This document shows, one piece after another, positions 41,842 through 52,797 of a DNA stretch of 64,000 nucleotides. The notes under the pieces are model-generated. The model did no database searches and was not told where the DNA came from. It saw only the letters and a program-made list of their open reading frames with translations. This DNA is from Atlantibacter sp. RC6 (GTDB lineage: Bacteria; Pseudomonadota; Gammaproteobacteria; Enterobacterales; Enterobacteriaceae). Position numbers and translations under genes: made by a program. The stretch lies in assembly GCF_014193285.1 (NCBI RefSeq), contig NZ_JACHZE010000001.1, positions 372,001-436,000 on the forward strand. The letters run 5' to 3'. Within the stretch, counting starts at the first letter, position 1; the number at the start of each line of letters is the position of its first letter.

Positions 41842-42528
41842 TCAGAACAATAAATGTTCTGCGCGTACAAGCATCGACATACCAGAAGTCAACTGTACAC
41901 GGACGCCATCTTTGGTGATTTCTTGTACAGTGGCATCCATCGCATTATTCCCCGCTTTGACTTTAATCGCCTGGCCTACGGACAGGGCGGTAATGTCGGA
42001 AACCGGAGTATGACGCTCTTCACGAACGGCCTGAGGCGCTTTAGCGGCCGGTTTTGCCGGACGCGGTTTGCGATCTGCATTTTCAGCACGACGCGGAGCC
42101 GGACGCGGTTTGCGCTCACGGCGCGGGGCTTCAGGCTGCTCGCCGGCGGCAATCGCCGCTTCGCGTTTTTTCGCCTGCTGCTCGGCACGCTGTGCCTGGA
42201 CGCGCGCTTTGGCTTCTTCAAGCTGTTTGCGCGCATGCTCGACATGCTGTTCGTCAAGCTCGCCGCACGGATTGCCATCCAGATCGACGCGAGTCGCGCC
42301 AAGTTTGATGCCGTACAGATAACGCCAGCTTGAGGTGTAAAGACGCAGGGCTGAACGCAGTTGGGTTTTGCTGAGATTCATCTCCCCTTCTACGCGCGCG
42401 ACCAAATCCTGAAAAATGCCGATTTTCAGCGGACGCGCTTCACCTTCAGCGCTAAAGCACTGGGGAAAACGTTCGGCCAGAAAGGCGATAACTTCTTTAC
42501 TGCTGTTCAACTTAGGTTGATTTTCCAT
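41842..42528 (-). CDS. proQ: RNA chaperone ProQ
   Basis: 228 aa (E. coli 232). N-terminal FinO/ProQ RNA-binding domain (residues about 1-120, with [35 protein letters not shown]), a basic Lys/Arg/Ala/Pro-rich linker, and a C-terminal Tudor/Hfq-like domain ([21 protein letters not shown]). A global sRNA and 3'-end binding protein that also affects ProP levels. First gene of proQ-prc, with GGAAATTTC upstream. Confidence 0.96.
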   Translation of the reverse strand: MENQPKLNSSKEVIAFLAERFPQCFSAEGEARPLKIGIFQDLVARVEGEMNLSKTQLRSALRLYTSSWRYLYGIKLGATRVDLDGNPCGELDEQHVEHARKQLEEAKARVQAQRAEQQAKKREAAIAAGEQPEAPRRERKPRPAPRRAENADRKPRPAKPAAKAPQAVREERHTPVSDITALSVGQAIKVKAGNNAMDATVQEITKDGVRVQLTSGMSMLVRAEHLLF

Positions 42529-42625
42529 GAAATTTCCTGATTACAACGGACGTTGCCAACGTGGCGCAGGCATGAACAGGCGTCATTATAATGACGCCAT
42601 CAGCAATTGCCACGTTATCCGTTGC

Positions 42626-43123
42626 TTATCCTGCACGAGTCGCAAATAATTTTGTGTAATCCGTCCCGGCGAGCACCGTCTCAAGGCGCTCAACCAGTTC
42701 ACGCAAACCCTGCTCGTCTTCAGTCTGAAAGCGGCCAAACACGGTGCTGTCGATGTCCAGCACGCCTATGATTTGTTGATTAACGGTGATTGGCAATACG
42801 ATTTCCGCATTACTCGCGGAATCGCAGGCGATATGGCCGTCAAAGGCATGAACATCTTCCACGCGCTGGATACTGTTGGTAGCGACCGCCGTTCCGCAAA
42901 CGCCTTTGCCCACGGGAATGCGCACGCAGGCGATTTTTCCCTGGAACGGCCCGAGCACCAGCGTGTCGCCTTCCAGCAGATAAAACCCCGCCCAGTTTAC
43001 GCCCTCTAATCGTTCAAACAGCAGCGCGCTGGTATTAGCAAGCGTTGCCAGCGCACTGGTTTCCCCTGTCATGAGCGCCTGAAAATCACGGTTAAGATCC
43101 GCGTAGAATTGTGTTTTGTTCAT
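42626..43123 (-). CDS. msrC: Free methionine-(R)-sulfoxide reductase
   Basis: 165 aa GAF-domain protein. Catalytic cysteines lie in KIACVRIPVGKGVCGTAVA and HIACDSASNAEI, as in E. coli MsrC (YebR). Reduces free Met-R-O using thioredoxin. It begins MNKTQFYADLNRDFQAL. Its own promoter probably lies in the 43124-43250 gap, divergent from letA. Confidence 0.95.
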   Translation of the reverse strand: MNKTQFYADLNRDFQALMTGETSALATLANTSALLFERLEGVNWAGFYLLEGDTLVLGPFQGKIACVRIPVGKGVCGTAVATNSIQRVEDVHAFDGHIACDSASNAEIVLPITVNQQIIGVLDIDSTVFGRFQTEDEQGLRELVERLETVLAGTDYTKLFATRAG

Positions 43124-43250
43124 TTAATAATCACTTAGCTGATAAATACAATAACCTGCCTGTTAAAATAAGCATTAAATGCGCTTATGCTCAAGATGAA
43201 TCATTTCATGTTTTAATATAAAGATATCCAAATATAACTCTGACCATTAA

Positions 43251-44534
43251 ATGGCCCTGAAACCTAAAACGGCATTAACCAACGCAAAGCTCACGATTCA
43301 TGCGATGGGTGAGCCTTTGCCTCAGGCACATTATCAGCGATGTCCGCAGTGCGACACGCTTTTTATGTTGCCGGTTGTGAAGTCAACTCAAAGCGCTTAC
43401 TGCCCGCGCTGTGATGCAAAACTGCTCGATGGCCGCGACTGGTCGCTCACGCGGCTTGGCGCCATGGCGATTACCATGATCGTGCTGATGCCCTTCGCCT
43501 ATAGCGAACCGCTGCTGCGCATTATTTTGCTTGGCACCCGCATCGACGCCAGCCTGTTGCAGGGCATCTGGCAGATGGCCAGCCAGGGTGACCCGGTGAC
43601 GGCGGCGATGGTGTTTTTCTGTACCGTGGGCGCGCCCGGCACGCTGGTGGCCGCCATCGCCTATTTATGGTTCGGCAACATCCTCGGCATGAATTTGCGC
43701 CCGGTCTTGCTGATGCTGGAAAGGCTGAAAGAGTGGGTAATGCTGGACATCTACCTGGTGGGCATCGGCGTGGCGTCCATCAAAGTCAGCGATTATGCCT
43801 ATATGCAGCCCGGTATCGGGCTGGTGGCGTTTTTCCTGTTGATGCTGCTGAGCATTCTGACGTTGATCCACCTTAACGTGGAGCAACTGTGGGAGCGATT
43901 TTACCCGACCCGCCCGCCCCGTACGCCCAAAGCCACGCTGCGCGTCTGCCTCGGCTGTCATTTTACCGGCGAAGCGGATGAGCGCGGCCGTTGTCAGCGT
44001 TGCCACATTCCGCTGCGCGAGCGCCGTCGTCATAGCCTGCAAAAAACCTGGGCGGCGCTGATTGCGGCGATGGTGTTTCTGCTCCCGGCGAATTTACTGC
44101 CGATATCGATTATTTATGTCAACGGCGGCCGCCAGGAGGACACCATCCTCTCGGGGATTGTCTCGCTGGCTAACAGCAATATTGCGGTTGCGGCCATCGT
44201 GTTTATCGCCAGTATCGCGGTGCCGTTCGTCAAAGTGCTGGTGATGCTGACGTTGCTTATCAGCATTCACTTTAAATGCGAGCAGGGCCTGCGCACCCGT
44301 ATCCTGCTGCTGCGCTTTGTGACCTGGATTGGCCGCTGGTCAATGCTGGATTTATTTGTGATTGCGTTAACCATGTCGCTGGTGAACCGCGATCAGCTTT
44401 TGGCTTTTACTATGGGACCTGCCGCGTTTTATTTCGGCGCAGCGGTAATATTGACTATTCTTGCTGTTGAATGGCTGGACAGCCGCTTACTTTGGGACGC
44501 ACATGAGTCAGGAAACGCCCGCTTCGACGACTGA
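43251..44534 (+). CDS. letA: Intermembrane lipid transport protein LetA (YebS)
   Basis: 427 aa, the E. coli length. Two PqiA-type halves, each with a zinc-ribbon-like four-Cys motif (CPQC...[11 protein letters not shown] and CLGCH...CQRCHIPL) and four TM helices. It is thought to load or move lipids for the LetB tunnel across the periplasm. The ATG 43251 context is weak, but the N-terminus fits the family. It overlaps letB by 32 bases, implying coupled translation. Confidence 0.94.
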   Translation: MALKPKTALTNAKLTIHAMGEPLPQAHYQRCPQCDTLFMLPVVKSTQSAYCPRCDAKLLDGRDWSLTRLGAMAITMIVLMPFAYSEPLLRIILLGTRIDASLLQGIWQMASQGDPVTAAMVFFCTVGAPGTLVAAIAYLWFGNILGMNLRPVLLMLERLKEWVMLDIYLVGIGVASIKVSDYAYMQPGIGLVAFFLLMLLSILTLIHLNVEQLWERFYPTRPPRTPKATLRVCLGCHFTGEADERGRCQRCHIPLRERRRHSLQKTWAALIAAMVFLLPANLLPISIIYVNGGRQEDTILSGIVSLANSNIAVAAIVFIASIAVPFVKVLVMLTLLISIHFKCEQGLRTRILLLRFVTWIGRWSMLDLFVIALTMSLVNRDQLLAFTMGPAAFYFGAAVILTILAVEWLDSRLLWDAHESGNARFDD

Positions 44535-47136
44535 AGCGCGAATTAAAACGAAACGCCGCATTTCCCCGTTCTGGTTACTGCCGATTATCGCCCTGATGAT
44601 CGCCGGATGGCTTATCTGGACCACCTACCAGGAACGAGGCACCACCGTCACTATCGACTTTGTGTCTGCCGACGGCATCGTCGCAGGACGAACGCCCGTG
44701 CGCTATCAGGGCGTGGAAGTCGGTACGGTCCAGGATATTCGCCTGAGCGAAGACCTGAACAAAATCGCCGTGACGGTGAGCATCAAAAGCGATCTGAAAG
44801 ACGCGTTGCGTACCGATACCCAGTTCTGGCTGGTGACGCCGAAAGCCTCGCTGGCCGGGATTTCCGGGCTGGACGCGCTGGTGGGCGGTAACTATATCGG
44901 CATGATGCCAGGCAAAGGCGAGCCGCAGGATCACTTCACCGCCCTGGACACCCAACCCAAATATCGGCTGGATAACGGCGATTTGATGATCCACCTGAAG
45001 GCCCCTGATCTCGGCTCGCTCAATACCGGCTCGCTGGTCTATTTCCGTAAAATTCCGGTGGGCAAGGTGTATGACTACACCATCAATAATAATTCTCAGG
45101 GTGTCACTATCGACGTGCTGATCGAGCGGCGCTTCACCCACCTGGTGAAAAAAGGCAGCCGCTTCTGGAACGTCTCCGGGGTGAAAACCGATATCAGCCT
45201 GAGCGGCGCGCAGGTCCAGCTGGAAAGCCTGGCGGCGCTGGTCAACGGGGCGATCGCCTTTGACTCGCCGGAAGGTTCCAAAGAGGCCGATCAGGAGGAC
45301 GAATACGGTCTGTATGAAGATCTGGCCCACAGCCAGCGCGGCGTGCTGGTAAAACTGGATTTGCCGAGCGGCGAAGGCTTAAAGGCCGACTCCACCAAAC
45401 TGATGTACCAGGGGCTGGAAGTCGGCACGCTGACCAAACTCGATCTTAACCCCGGCGGCGCCGTCACCGGGGAAATGACCGTCGACCCTGGCGTGGTGAA
45501 TTTACTGCGTGAAGGCACGCGCATTGAGCTGCGCAACCCGAAAATTTCCCTCGATAACCCGAGCATCAGCAGTCTGTTGACCGGCAGCACCTTTGAACTG
45601 GTCCCCGGGGAAGGGAAACCGCGCAACCATTTTGTCATTCTGCCGGGGGATAAAACGCCGTTGCAGCAGCCGGGCGTGGTCACGGTGGCGCTCACCGCGC
45701 CGGAAAGCTACGGCATCGACGCCGGTCAGCCGGTGATCCTGCACGGCATTAAAATCGGCCAGGTGCTGGAACGCAGCTTAACCGCCAAAGGCATTAACTT
45801 TGCGGTCGCCATCGACCCGCAATATCGCGAGCTGGTCAAGGGCGACAGTAAATTTGTGGTTAACAGCCGCATCGATGTCAAGGTCGGGCTGGACGGCGTG
45901 GAGTTTCTGGGCGCCAGCGCCGGTGAGTGGATCAGCGGCGGTATCCGGGTCCTGCCCGGCAGCAAAGGCGAGCTGAAAGAGAGCTATCCGCTGTTTGCCA
46001 ATCTGGAAAAAGCGGTAGAAAACAGCCTGAGCGACCTGCCGACCACCACCATGACGCTCAGCGCCGCCAGCCTGCCGGATATTCAGGCCGGTTCAGTGGT
46101 GCTGTACCGTAAATTCGAAGTAGGCGAAGTGATTTCAGTGCGTCCGCGCGCCAACGCGTTCGACATCGACGTTCACATCAAGCCGCAATATCAAAATCTG
46201 GTCACCAACAACAGCGTGTTCTGGGCTGAAGGCGGCGCGAAAGTGCAGCTTAACGGCAGCGGGCTTACCGTTCAGGCGTCGCCGCTGTCGCGGGCGTTAA
46301 AAGGGGCGATCAGCTTCGATAACCTGAGCGGCGCGTCAGCCAATACCGATAAAGGCAGCAAGCGCACGCTCTTTCCGTCGGAAACCGCCGCCCGCGCCGT
46401 GGGCAGCCAGGTGACTCTGCACGCCTTTGATGCCGGTAAACTGTCCGCCGGGATGCCCATCCGCTACCTCGGCATCGATATCGGCCAAATTGAATCCCTG
46501 AAGCTCATCACCGAACGTAACGAAGTGCAGGCCACTGCGGTGCTGTATCCGGAATACGTGAAGACGTTTGCCCGCAATGGCACCCGCTTCTCGGTGATCA
46601 CCCCGCAAATTTCCGCCGCCGGGGTGGAGCATCTGGATACCATCCTGCAACCCTATATCAACGTGGAGCCGGGTAAAGGCAATCCGCGCCGCGACTTCGA
46701 ACTTCAGGAAGCGACGATCACCGATTCTCGCTACCTCGACGGTTTGAGTATCGTCCTGGAAGTGCCGGACGCTGGTTCGCTGGCAATCGGTACGCCGGTG
46801 CTGTTCCGCGGTATGGAAGTGGGTATTGTCACCGGCATGGTGCTGGGTAATCTGTCCGACCGCGTGATGGTTGGGCTGCGCATCAGCCAGCGCTATCAGC
46901 ATCTGGTGCGCAATAATTCGGTATTCTGGCTGGCCTCCGGCTACAGTCTCGACTTCGGCATCATTGGTGGCGTCGTGAAAACCGGGACCTTCAACCAGTT
47001 TATCCGCGGCGGCATCGCCTTCGCCACGCCGCCGAGCACGCCATTGTCGCCGAAAGCCCAGGCGGGCAAACACTTCCTGCTACAGGACAGCGAGCCGAAA
47101 GAGTGGCGTCAGTGGGGCACCGCCCTGCCGCGTTAA
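44503..47136 (+). CDS. letB: MCE-family intermembrane lipid transport tunnel LetB (YebT)
   Basis: 877 aa from ATG 44503, exactly the E. coli length. One TM helix ([17 protein letters not shown]), then seven tandem MCE domains, recognisable by repeated GxPVRYxGVEVG, [46 protein letters not shown] and VLFRGMEVG. It forms a hexameric, periplasm-spanning hydrophobic tunnel. An upstream ATG inside letA at 44461 is in frame but not used. Confidence 0.96.
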   Translation: MSQETPASTTEARIKTKRRISPFWLLPIIALMIAGWLIWTTYQERGTTVTIDFVSADGIVAGRTPVRYQGVEVGTVQDIRLSEDLNKIAVTVSIKSDLKDALRTDTQFWLVTPKASLAGISGLDALVGGNYIGMMPGKGEPQDHFTALDTQPKYRLDNGDLMIHLKAPDLGSLNTGSLVYFRKIPVGKVYDYTINNNSQGVTIDVLIERRFTHLVKKGSRFWNVSGVKTDISLSGAQVQLESLAALVNGAIAFDSPEGSKEADQEDEYGLYEDLAHSQRGVLVKLDLPSGEGLKADSTKLMYQGLEVGTLTKLDLNPGGAVTGEMTVDPGVVNLLREGTRIELRNPKISLDNPSISSLLTGSTFELVPGEGKPRNHFVILPGDKTPLQQPGVVTVALTAPESYGIDAGQPVILHGIKIGQVLERSLTAKGINFAVAIDPQYRELVKGDSKFVVNSRIDVKVGLDGVEFLGASAGEWISGGIRVLPGSKGELKESYPLFANLEKAVENSLSDLPTTTMTLSAASLPDIQAGSVVLYRKFEVGEVISVRPRANAFDIDVHIKPQYQNLVTNNSVFWAEGGAKVQLNGSGLTVQASPLSRALKGAISFDNLSGASANTDKGSKRTLFPSETAARAVGSQVTLHAFDAGKLSAGMPIRYLGIDIGQIESLKLITERNEVQATAVLYPEYVKTFARNGTRFSVITPQISAAGVEHLDTILQPYINVEPGKGNPRRDFELQEATITDSRYLDGLSIVLEVPDAGSLAIGTPVLFRGMEVGIVTGMVLGNLSDRVMVGLRISQRYQHLVRNNSVFWLASGYSLDFGIIGGVVKTGTFNQFIRGGIAFATPPSTPLSPKAQAGKHFLLQDSEPKEWRQWGTALPR

Positions 47137-47213
47137 TCTCCCCCTGCCCCGGTGCGATGCCGGGGCAGTTATGCTACACTGCGCGCCCTTAATTTTACCC
47201 GTGGGGCCAGGCT

Positions 47214-48650
47214 GTGGCGCAAATCCGTTCCGTTTATCTTCCCGATGAATTTCTTTCCGTCATGCGTGATGCCATGCCCGCCGCGCTGTCCATGGAGAGT
47301 TTTATCGCCTCCTGCCAGCGCCCGCTGCGCCGCAGCATTCGCGTCAATACCCTGAAAATCAGCGTCAGCGATTTTCTGGCCTTAGTGGCGCCCTATGACT
47401 GGCAGCTCAGCCCCATTCCCTGGTGCGAAGAGGGTTTCTGGATCGAGCGTGATGAAGAAGCGCTGCCGCTGGGCAGCACCGCGGAGCATCTGAGCGGCCT
47501 GTTTTACATTCAGGAAGCCAGCTCGATGTTGCCGGTCGCCGCGCTGTTCGCGGATGGCGCGCAGTTCACCCGGGTGATGGACGTCGCCGCCGCGCCAGGC
47601 TCTAAAACCACCCAAATCGCAGCGCGCATGGCTAATCACGGCGCAATTCTCGCCAATGAATATGCCGCCAGCCGGGTAAAAGTCCTGGCGGCCAACATCA
47701 GCCGCTGCGGCATCCAAAACGTAGCGCTGACCCACTTCGATGGCCGGGTGTTCGGCGCAGCGCTGCCGGAATGCTTCGACGCCATCCTGCTTGACGCCCC
47801 CTGCTCCGGCGAAGGCGTGGTGCGTAAAGATCCCGATGCCCTGCGCAACTGGTCTGTTGCCAGCAATCAGGAGATCGCCGCCACCCAGCGCGAACTGATT
47901 GACAGCGCGTTTCACGCCCTGCGCCCCGGCGGCACGCTGGTTTACTCCACCTGCACCCTCAACCGTGAAGAGAACGAGCAGGTGTGCCAGTGGCTGCTGG
48001 ATCGCTATCCTGATGCGGTTTGCGTTGAGCCGCTGGGCGATTTGTTCAACGGGGCGCAGCAGGCGTTAACCGGGGAAGGGTTCCTGCACGTGTTCCCGCA
48101 GATTTTCGATTGCGAAGGTTTCTTTGTGGCGCGCCTGCGAAAAACCGCCGCCGTCCCCGCCCTTGACGCGCCGGGCTATAAAACCGGTAAATTCCCCTTC
48201 ACCCCGATGAAAGCCAAAGAGGCGCAGGAAGTCGTGCGCGCGGCCGCAAGCGTTGGGCTTAGCTGGGATGAGCATCTACACTTATGGCTGCGCGATAAAG
48301 AGATCTGGCTATTTCCGGCAGACATCGAGCCGCTGATTGGCCAGGTGCGATTCTCACGCATCGGCCTGAAACTGGCGGAAACCTTCAATAAAGGCTTCCG
48401 CTGGCAGCATGAAGCGGTGATTGCCTTAGGCGATATTGCGACTCACGGATTTGCGTTAACCGACCAGCAAGCGCAGGAGTGGTATCGTGGCCGGGATGTC
48501 TATCCGCACACCGCGCCGCAAGCGAATGAAGTGATTGTTACCTATCAGGATCAACCGCTGGGGCTGGCGAAAAAGGTCGGCTCACGGTTAAAGAACAGTT
48601 ATCCGCGCGAACTGGTGCGCGATGGCAAGCTGTTTGCCGATGAGATGTAA
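47214..48650 (+). CDS. rsmF: 16S rRNA (cytosine-1407-C5)-methyltransferase RsmF
   Basis: 478 aa (E. coli 479). RsmB/NSUN methyltransferase: SAM site [18 protein letters not shown], catalytic cysteines in [15 protein letters not shown] and [13 protein letters not shown], and a C-terminal PUA-like extension. The start is GTG 47214. It follows letB by 77 bases as in E. coli. Confidence 0.95.
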   Translation: MAQIRSVYLPDEFLSVMRDAMPAALSMESFIASCQRPLRRSIRVNTLKISVSDFLALVAPYDWQLSPIPWCEEGFWIERDEEALPLGSTAEHLSGLFYIQEASSMLPVAALFADGAQFTRVMDVAAAPGSKTTQIAARMANHGAILANEYAASRVKVLAANISRCGIQNVALTHFDGRVFGAALPECFDAILLDAPCSGEGVVRKDPDALRNWSVASNQEIAATQRELIDSAFHALRPGGTLVYSTCTLNREENEQVCQWLLDRYPDAVCVEPLGDLFNGAQQALTGEGFLHVFPQIFDCEGFFVARLRKTAAVPALDAPGYKTGKFPFTPMKAKEAQEVVRAAASVGLSWDEHLHLWLRDKEIWLFPADIEPLIGQVRFSRIGLKLAETFNKGFRWQHEAVIALGDIATHGFALTDQQAQEWYRGRDVYPHTAPQANEVIVTYQDQPLGLAKKVGSRLKNSYPRELVRDGKLFADEM

Positions 48651-48764
48651 TTCGCCCAAAAAATAATCGCGATAAACTTGCGCTTTTGCTGTTCCTTGTC
48701 CAGGCTAGAAAATGGCGACTTTACTGGTCGTACCACCTGCACTGTAATGATGATGGAGAGCACT

Positions 48765-49004
48765 ATGACCAAGACCAGCGTAAAAATCGGCACCTTTGAG
48801 ATCGATGATGCGGAACTGAGCGGCGAGCAGCCGGGCGAACGTACCTTAACTATCCCGTGTAAATCTGACCCGGACCTGTGCATGCAGCTTGATGCATGGG
48901 ATGCGGAAACCAGCATTCCGGCGGTACTTAACGGCGAACACTCTGTGCTTTATCGTAAACACTATGACGAAAATTCTGATGCCTGGGTGATGCGTTTTGC
49001 CTGA
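48765..49004 (+). CDS. yebV: Uncharacterised protein YebV
   Basis: 79 aa. KIGTFEIDDAELSGEQPGERTLTIPCKSDPDLCMQLDAWDAETSIPA is nearly the same as in E. coli YebV, a soluble protein of unknown function, reported among heat-shock-induced genes. ATG 48765 has GGAGAG 5 bases ahead; the longer frame from 48678 is rejected. Confidence 0.92.
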   Translation: MTKTSVKIGTFEIDDAELSGEQPGERTLTIPCKSDPDLCMQLDAWDAETSIPAVLNGEHSVLYRKHYDENSDAWVMRFA

Positions 49005-49111
49005 TCCCGACATGAGCCCGTCGCCTGAGACGGGTTATTCTTCCCCGTTTGGTTTGCCCTTCGCGCCCTGTCCCCTACAATTACTCTAAACCTTCTAACA
49101 TTGGGGATGCG

Positions 49112-49303
49112 ATGTTCGCACTGGTTTTATTTGTTTGTTATCTGGACGGTGGCTGTAACGATATCGTCGTTGACGTTTTTAATACTGAACAACAATGTAT
49201 GCGCGCGATGGATGAACAACGGCTGCGGCACGGCGGCTGTTTTCCGGTGGAAGATTTTATCGACGGCTTCTGGACCCCGGCTCAGGAGTACAGCGATTTT
49301 TAG
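49112..49303 (+). CDS. yebW: Uncharacterised protein YebW
   Basis: 63 aa, the E. coli length: MFALVLFVCYLDGGCNDIVVDVFNTEQQC...GGCFPVEDFIDGFW. Four cysteines in a small, possibly exported protein; function unknown. Ribosome site TTGGGGATGCG. Convergent with pphA, with no base between the two stop codons. Confidence 0.92.
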   Translation: MFALVLFVCYLDGGCNDIVVDVFNTEQQCMRAMDEQRLRHGGCFPVEDFIDGFWTPAQEYSDF

Positions 49304-49948
49304 CTACTGGACCCGCAACAGAGTCAACCGGTTGCCGAACACGGCGCCGGTGTCGATATAGTGCAGGTTCCCGCAATCAAGGCAGTCATTTAACGGCGTA
49401 TGCCCGAAGTAAAACGCATCCGCCCCGCTGATAGACTCATCATGTCCTTTGATACAACGCGATAGCCGCTCACGGCTCCAGAGCACAGGCGTGCGCTTTA
49501 CCGGCTGCTGCCAGGCATAATGATCGGCGGGATAGTCCGCGTGGGCGACCACGATGCGCTGGTCCGCGCGTTGCAATTCGATGATCAACGGCAAATCGCG
49601 CAGCCGCAGCAGTTGCCCTTCGACGCGCTTGCGCGCCGCGCTGTTGAGCGTCGTGAACCAGTTGCCGCCGTTGAGATACCATAATGCGTAATCCCCAGAC
49701 TCCAGGGCATCCAGCGCCATGGCCTCATGGTTACCCAGCACGCAACGGAACCAGCGCCGCTCGGTTAACGCCAGGCAGCCGGGACTGTTATCCCCGCGGT
49801 CGATAAGGTCGCCAACACCGATCACCAAATCCTGCCACGGGTCGAAATGCGCCTCGCGTAACGCCCGGGCAAATTGTCGCAGGCAGCCGTGTAAATCGCC
49901 CACGATGTAAATGGCCCGCCATTCGCTGGCGTCGATACGTTGATACAT
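49304..49948 (-). CDS. pphA: Serine/threonine protein phosphatase PphA
   Basis: 214 aa PPP-family metallophosphatase. Motifs GDLHGC, GDLIDRGDNS and GNHEAM, with further metal ligands in HADYPADHYAW and HYIDTGAVFG. In E. coli, PphA (PrpA) is linked to envelope-misfolding and CpxRA signalling. ATG 49948 follows CAGGAGGAGAA, a very strong ribosome site. Slightly shorter at the N-terminus than E. coli (218 aa). Confidence 0.93.
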   Translation of the reverse strand: MYQRIDASEWRAIYIVGDLHGCLRQFARALREAHFDPWQDLVIGVGDLIDRGDNSPGCLALTERRWFRCVLGNHEAMALDALESGDYALWYLNGGNWFTTLNSAARKRVEGQLLRLRDLPLIIELQRADQRIVVAHADYPADHYAWQQPVKRTPVLWSRERLSRCIKGHDESISGADAFYFGHTPLNDCLDCGNLHYIDTGAVFGNRLTLLRVQ

Positions 49949-50080
49949 TTCTCCTCCTGTGAACAGCTAAAGTATAGTGCGGGCAGGAGGGACATCGGCA
50001 AAAGAGAGGCCATTCACCCCGGCTTCTGACAGCTTTGCCGGTTTTTCTGGAAATTATTGCTATCTTATCAGTGCTATTCA

Positions 50081-50118
50081 GACATAAAAAAACCTGCTTT
50101 CGCAGGTTTTTTTATGTC
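50081..50118. terminator. Strong bidirectional terminator with no assigned gene
   Basis: Perfect 17-bp inverted repeat GACATAAAAAAACCTGC (50081-50097), loop TTTC, and its complement (50102-50118). It lies between pphA, which reads away from it, and the SraC/SdsR locus. The rest of 49949-50399 shows no ORF that I can support. Confidence 0.85.
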
Positions 50119-50399
50119 CCTTCCGGCGCTTATCTCCGGCGCTCATGGTGATGGCGTTAGCTCTGTAAGGGATGAACCGCACAATAGCCGATAAGATTAA
50201 TCCGATCAAGTTGGCACCAAATGAAAATTATTGTTATTTGATCCCGATTCCAGAAAATCAGCGCACAATGACAGACTGACAGCATAGTGAAACTTATTGG
50301 TATCATTTCACTTACAGATTCTTAAAGACGGCAAAAAAGCTCTGGACGCTGCCGGGGTTGTCTGTGTTATGGTTTAAGGCATTCACAGGTAGCGACATT

Positions 50400-50681
50400 A
50401 ACCATGGACAAAGGTGCGCTCGAAAAAGGCTTGTAAATCATAGGGATAAAAAAAGACCGAATACGATTCCTGTATTCGGTCCAGGGAAATGGCTCTTGGG
50501 AGAGAGCCGTGCGCTAAAAGTTGGCATTAATGCAGGCTGAAATCGCCTTGCCCTTTAAGAATAGATTACGATGTCAGGTTTTCCAGTCCGCGACAAAAGT
50601 GGTCCAAAAAAATTCCTCACGTAACGTAATCACTTAATAAAAAACCGCAGCCCTTATTCCACGGTACTGCGGTTTTTTTAT
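50400..50681 (+). ncRNA. sraC: Antisense sRNA SraC (RyeA), approximate ends
   Basis: In E. coli SraC is read opposite to SdsR at this locus, between pphA and yebY. Here the plus strand across the SdsR complement ends at a terminator, CCGCAG (50645-50650)/CTGCGG (50667-50672) with seven T. The 5' end is a guess; TTGTCT/TATGGT near 50357-50377 is a weak promoter. SraC is cleaved on pairing with SdsR. Confidence 0.55.
50448..50552 (-). ncRNA. sdsR: Stationary-phase sRNA SdsR (RyeB)
   Basis: Minus strand from GGCAAGGC (50552) through AGCCTGCATTAATGCCAACTTT, ACGGCTCTCTCCC and AAGAGCCATTTCCCTGG to the terminator hairpin ACCGAATAC/GTATTCGGT with seven T. This is almost base-for-base the E. coli SdsR. 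Upstream CTATTCTTAA is a sigma-S type -10. An Hfq-dependent sRNA with porin and mismatch-repair mRNA targets (ompD, mutS) known in relatives. Confidence 0.93.
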
Positions 50682-50693
50682 GCCCGTGAACGC

Positions 50694-51032
50694 TTAGCAG
50701 AGCGTTTTGGCTTTCTCGATAAACGGCGCAAGGCTCTTTTTCTCGCCGGGTTTCGCCGGGTCGTCTACCTGTATCACGCTGATGGGCTGGCCCGTAGTTT
50801 TTCCGGCTTTAACCTGCGCCATAGCTTCGTCGTTGATCGGGTACTGCATCAGGGTGGCCGGATTAATCACAAACAGCGCATTGCCCGGACGGCAGGTGAG
50901 CATCACCTCTTCACGGTTGAAGGCCCAGTTGTCTTTACCCATCTCGAAACGGCTTACCGTAATAATCTGCGGCGCAGCGGCGGCCGTTGTCGCGCACGCC
51001 AGTAATAGCAGTGAAAGTACTGTTTTTTTCAT
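50694..51032 (-). CDS. yebY: Periplasmic protein YebY
   Basis: 112 aa with a signal peptide cut after about residue 19 ([15 protein letters not shown]). Cys in [12 protein letters not shown] and the final residue Cys may pair. Matches E. coli YebY (DUF2511). Last gene of the yobA-yebZ-yebY operon of copper-homeostasis type; its own role is inferred from this context. The terminator at 50639-50679 serves it on the minus strand. Confidence 0.92.
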   Translation of the reverse strand: MKKTVLSLLLLACATTAAAAPQIITVSRFEMGKDNWAFNREEVMLTCRPGNALFVINPATLMQYPINDEAMAQVKAGKTTGQPISVIQVDDPAKPGEKKSLAPFIEKAKTLC

Positions 51033-51057
51033 CGTAAACTCGCAAACATAATCACGG

Positions 51058-51933
51058 TTAAACGGGCTCCCAGGTGGCGAACAGGCTGACGCAGGCCACC
51101 ACCAGTAAGCTCAATATCCATTCTACTTTCGTCAGGATGATAAACTGACGTTGCGCCACGCCCGCGGTCTGGCTAAAACGCGGCACCAGCGCATAGCGGT
51201 TATACACGGCAATCGCCACCATCATCGCCACCAGCGCGACTTTTACCCACAGCATGATGAGATAATGCGTGTCTACAGGCCAGGGCAAGCCGGCAATCAG
51301 CAACGTATTGACGATCCCCGTCACAATCGCAAGCGCAACGGCCAGATGACCGTAGCGCGAAAAACGCATCATGGCGCGGATCGCGCTCTCCCGCCAGCGC
51401 GGTTTGCGCGCCAGCCGCATACAGGCCAGTAACGGCAGTAAGCCGCCCATCCACCAGGCAGCGGCAAGCAGATGAATGGCATGGTTGATTTGCTGGAACG
51501 CGCCGCGCGCGCCCTCCGCCATCACCGCATGCCCTACCCCTGCCAGCAGTACCACCTGCCCCATCAGCAGTATCATCAGCAATGCGCCAACGCGGTAAGG
51601 TTTAAGCAGCAATACCGCCAACGAAATAACGCTGAGAACGATTTGCCACAGCCATACGCCGCCAAACTGCGTAGTTAATACCGCCTGCCAGATGGCGGGG
51701 GAAATGACGTCTGCCCAGCCGCCCGCCATCATTCCGCCCTGGATGGCGAGCATCAAGGTCGCGCTGACCAGACTGGCGACCAGCGCACTGCGCCACCACC
51801 GCCAGACGCGGCGCGCCAGCACCGGCTTAAACGCGTCGGGAGCCAGCCAGCAGGTGCTGATTGCACACCCCAGCGCCAGTATCAACGCGACGAAATGGAT
51901 GAACCGCAGCGTAACCCAGGTGGCAACCAGCAT
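51058..51933 (-). CDS. yebZ: CopD-family inner membrane protein YebZ
   Basis: 291 aa with eight hydrophobic segments of the CopD type; histidines at membrane edges ([32 protein letters not shown]) could carry copper. Its partner CopC-like YobA is encoded just upstream. Thought to take copper from the periplasm. The ATG is adjacent to the yobA stop, so the genes are coupled. Confidence 0.93.
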   Translation of the reverse strand: MLVATWVTLRFIHFVALILALGCAISTCWLAPDAFKPVLARRVWRWWRSALVASLVSATLMLAIQGGMMAGGWADVISPAIWQAVLTTQFGGVWLWQIVLSVISLAVLLLKPYRVGALLMILLMGQVVLLAGVGHAVMAEGARGAFQQINHAIHLLAAAWWMGGLLPLLACMRLARKPRWRESAIRAMMRFSRYGHLAVALAIVTGIVNTLLIAGLPWPVDTHYLIMLWVKVALVAMMVAIAVYNRYALVPRFSQTAGVAQRQFIILTKVEWILSLLVVACVSLFATWEPV

Positions 51934-51934
51934 G

Positions 51935-52309
51935 TTATTTCACGCTAAAATGGTAGCTGCCTTTCGTTTTGTGACCGTCGACGGAAACCACATGCCAGTC
52001 GACCTGATACTGCCCGGCAGGCAGCGGCGCGCTGAGCGGCACAATCAACTGTTTATTATCCTCCGCCGCCAGTTTGGCTTTGCCGGTGGCGATTTTTTGC
52101 TTTTCCGGGCCGACCAGCGTGATACCGCTGAATGCCGGTTCAATTCCTTCAGAGAAATTCAGGGTCAGAGCCTGAGGCGCAGATTCCATCACGGCATCCG
52201 CCGCGGGATATTGGTGTTTAAGATGCGCATGGGCCCAGACGGCAGGCGCGGCAAACAGTGAAGCGGTAACGGTAAGAGCACAAACAAGACGAGATGCGGT
52301 GAATGCCAT
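51935..52309 (-). CDS. yobA: CopC-domain copper-binding protein YobA
   Basis: 124 aa from ATG 52309, the E. coli length. Signal peptide ends in PAVWA, leaving His as the first mature residue (HAHLKHQYPAAD), a classic Cu(II) ligand. The second ligand pattern DWHVVSVDGHKTKG is present. AAGGA 9 bases upstream supports this start over ATG 52318. First gene of the operon. Confidence 0.94.
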   Translation of the reverse strand: MAFTASRLVCALTVTASLFAAPAVWAHAHLKHQYPAADAVMESAPQALTLNFSEGIEPAFSGITLVGPEKQKIATGKAKLAAEDNKQLIVPLSAPLPAGQYQVDWHVVSVDGHKTKGSYHFSVK

Positions 52310-52459
52310 ATAAATCATTCCTTTTCGTTATGACTGTGGCGCAAAGAATAACCCCGGTGACTCGTCAAGTCGAGTCAGCATGGCACACAGCGACACAGAA
52401 ACACTTGTCATCCCGACGATGAGCAAGTACCTTTCCGCCTGTTACCAAAGGAGCCCTCT

Positions 52460-52690
52460 ATGAAGCACAACCTTGCTCAACTTCCTCAGGAAGACATGGA
52501 CAAAGTGAACGTTGATTTAGCCGCTGCCGGCGTGGCGTTTAAAGAGCGCTATAACATGCCCATTGTGGCCGAAGTGGTTGAACGCGAACAACCGGAAGCG
52601 TTGCGCGGCTACTTTCGCGAGCGCCTGATCGCCCATCGCCTGGCTTCCGTCAACTTATCCCGCATGCCCTGGGAACCCAAATCCAAATAA
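52460..52690 (+). CDS. holE: DNA polymerase III theta subunit
   Basis: 76 aa, the E. coli length. [22 protein letters not shown] and [19 protein letters not shown] match HolE, the small subunit that stabilises the epsilon proofreading subunit in the Pol III core. Ribosome site AAAGGAG. In E. coli K-12 yobB follows; here exoX follows directly. Confidence 0.95.
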   Translation: MKHNLAQLPQEDMDKVNVDLAAAGVAFKERYNMPIVAEVVEREQPEALRGYFRERLIAHRLASVNLSRMPWEPKSK

Positions 52691-52797
52691 GCTTTGCAGC
52701 CCGTGACATTGGCTAAAACTGTAAATGCTAATCTATATGCGTACAGGATTTTATTGTCGAACTGACAACCCTGGCGCTTTCGAGTAGAGAGTCTGAC

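Noticed and set aside
44461-44502. N-terminal extension of letB inside letA
   Set aside because: ATG 44503 gives exactly the E. coli length and start [12 protein letters not shown]; the extension is letA sequence in another frame.
50050-50165. 22-codon ORF reading MSAGDKRRKGHKK on the minus strand through the orphan terminator
   Set aside because: No ribosome site, and the stop lies inside the hairpin; better explained by the terminator itself.
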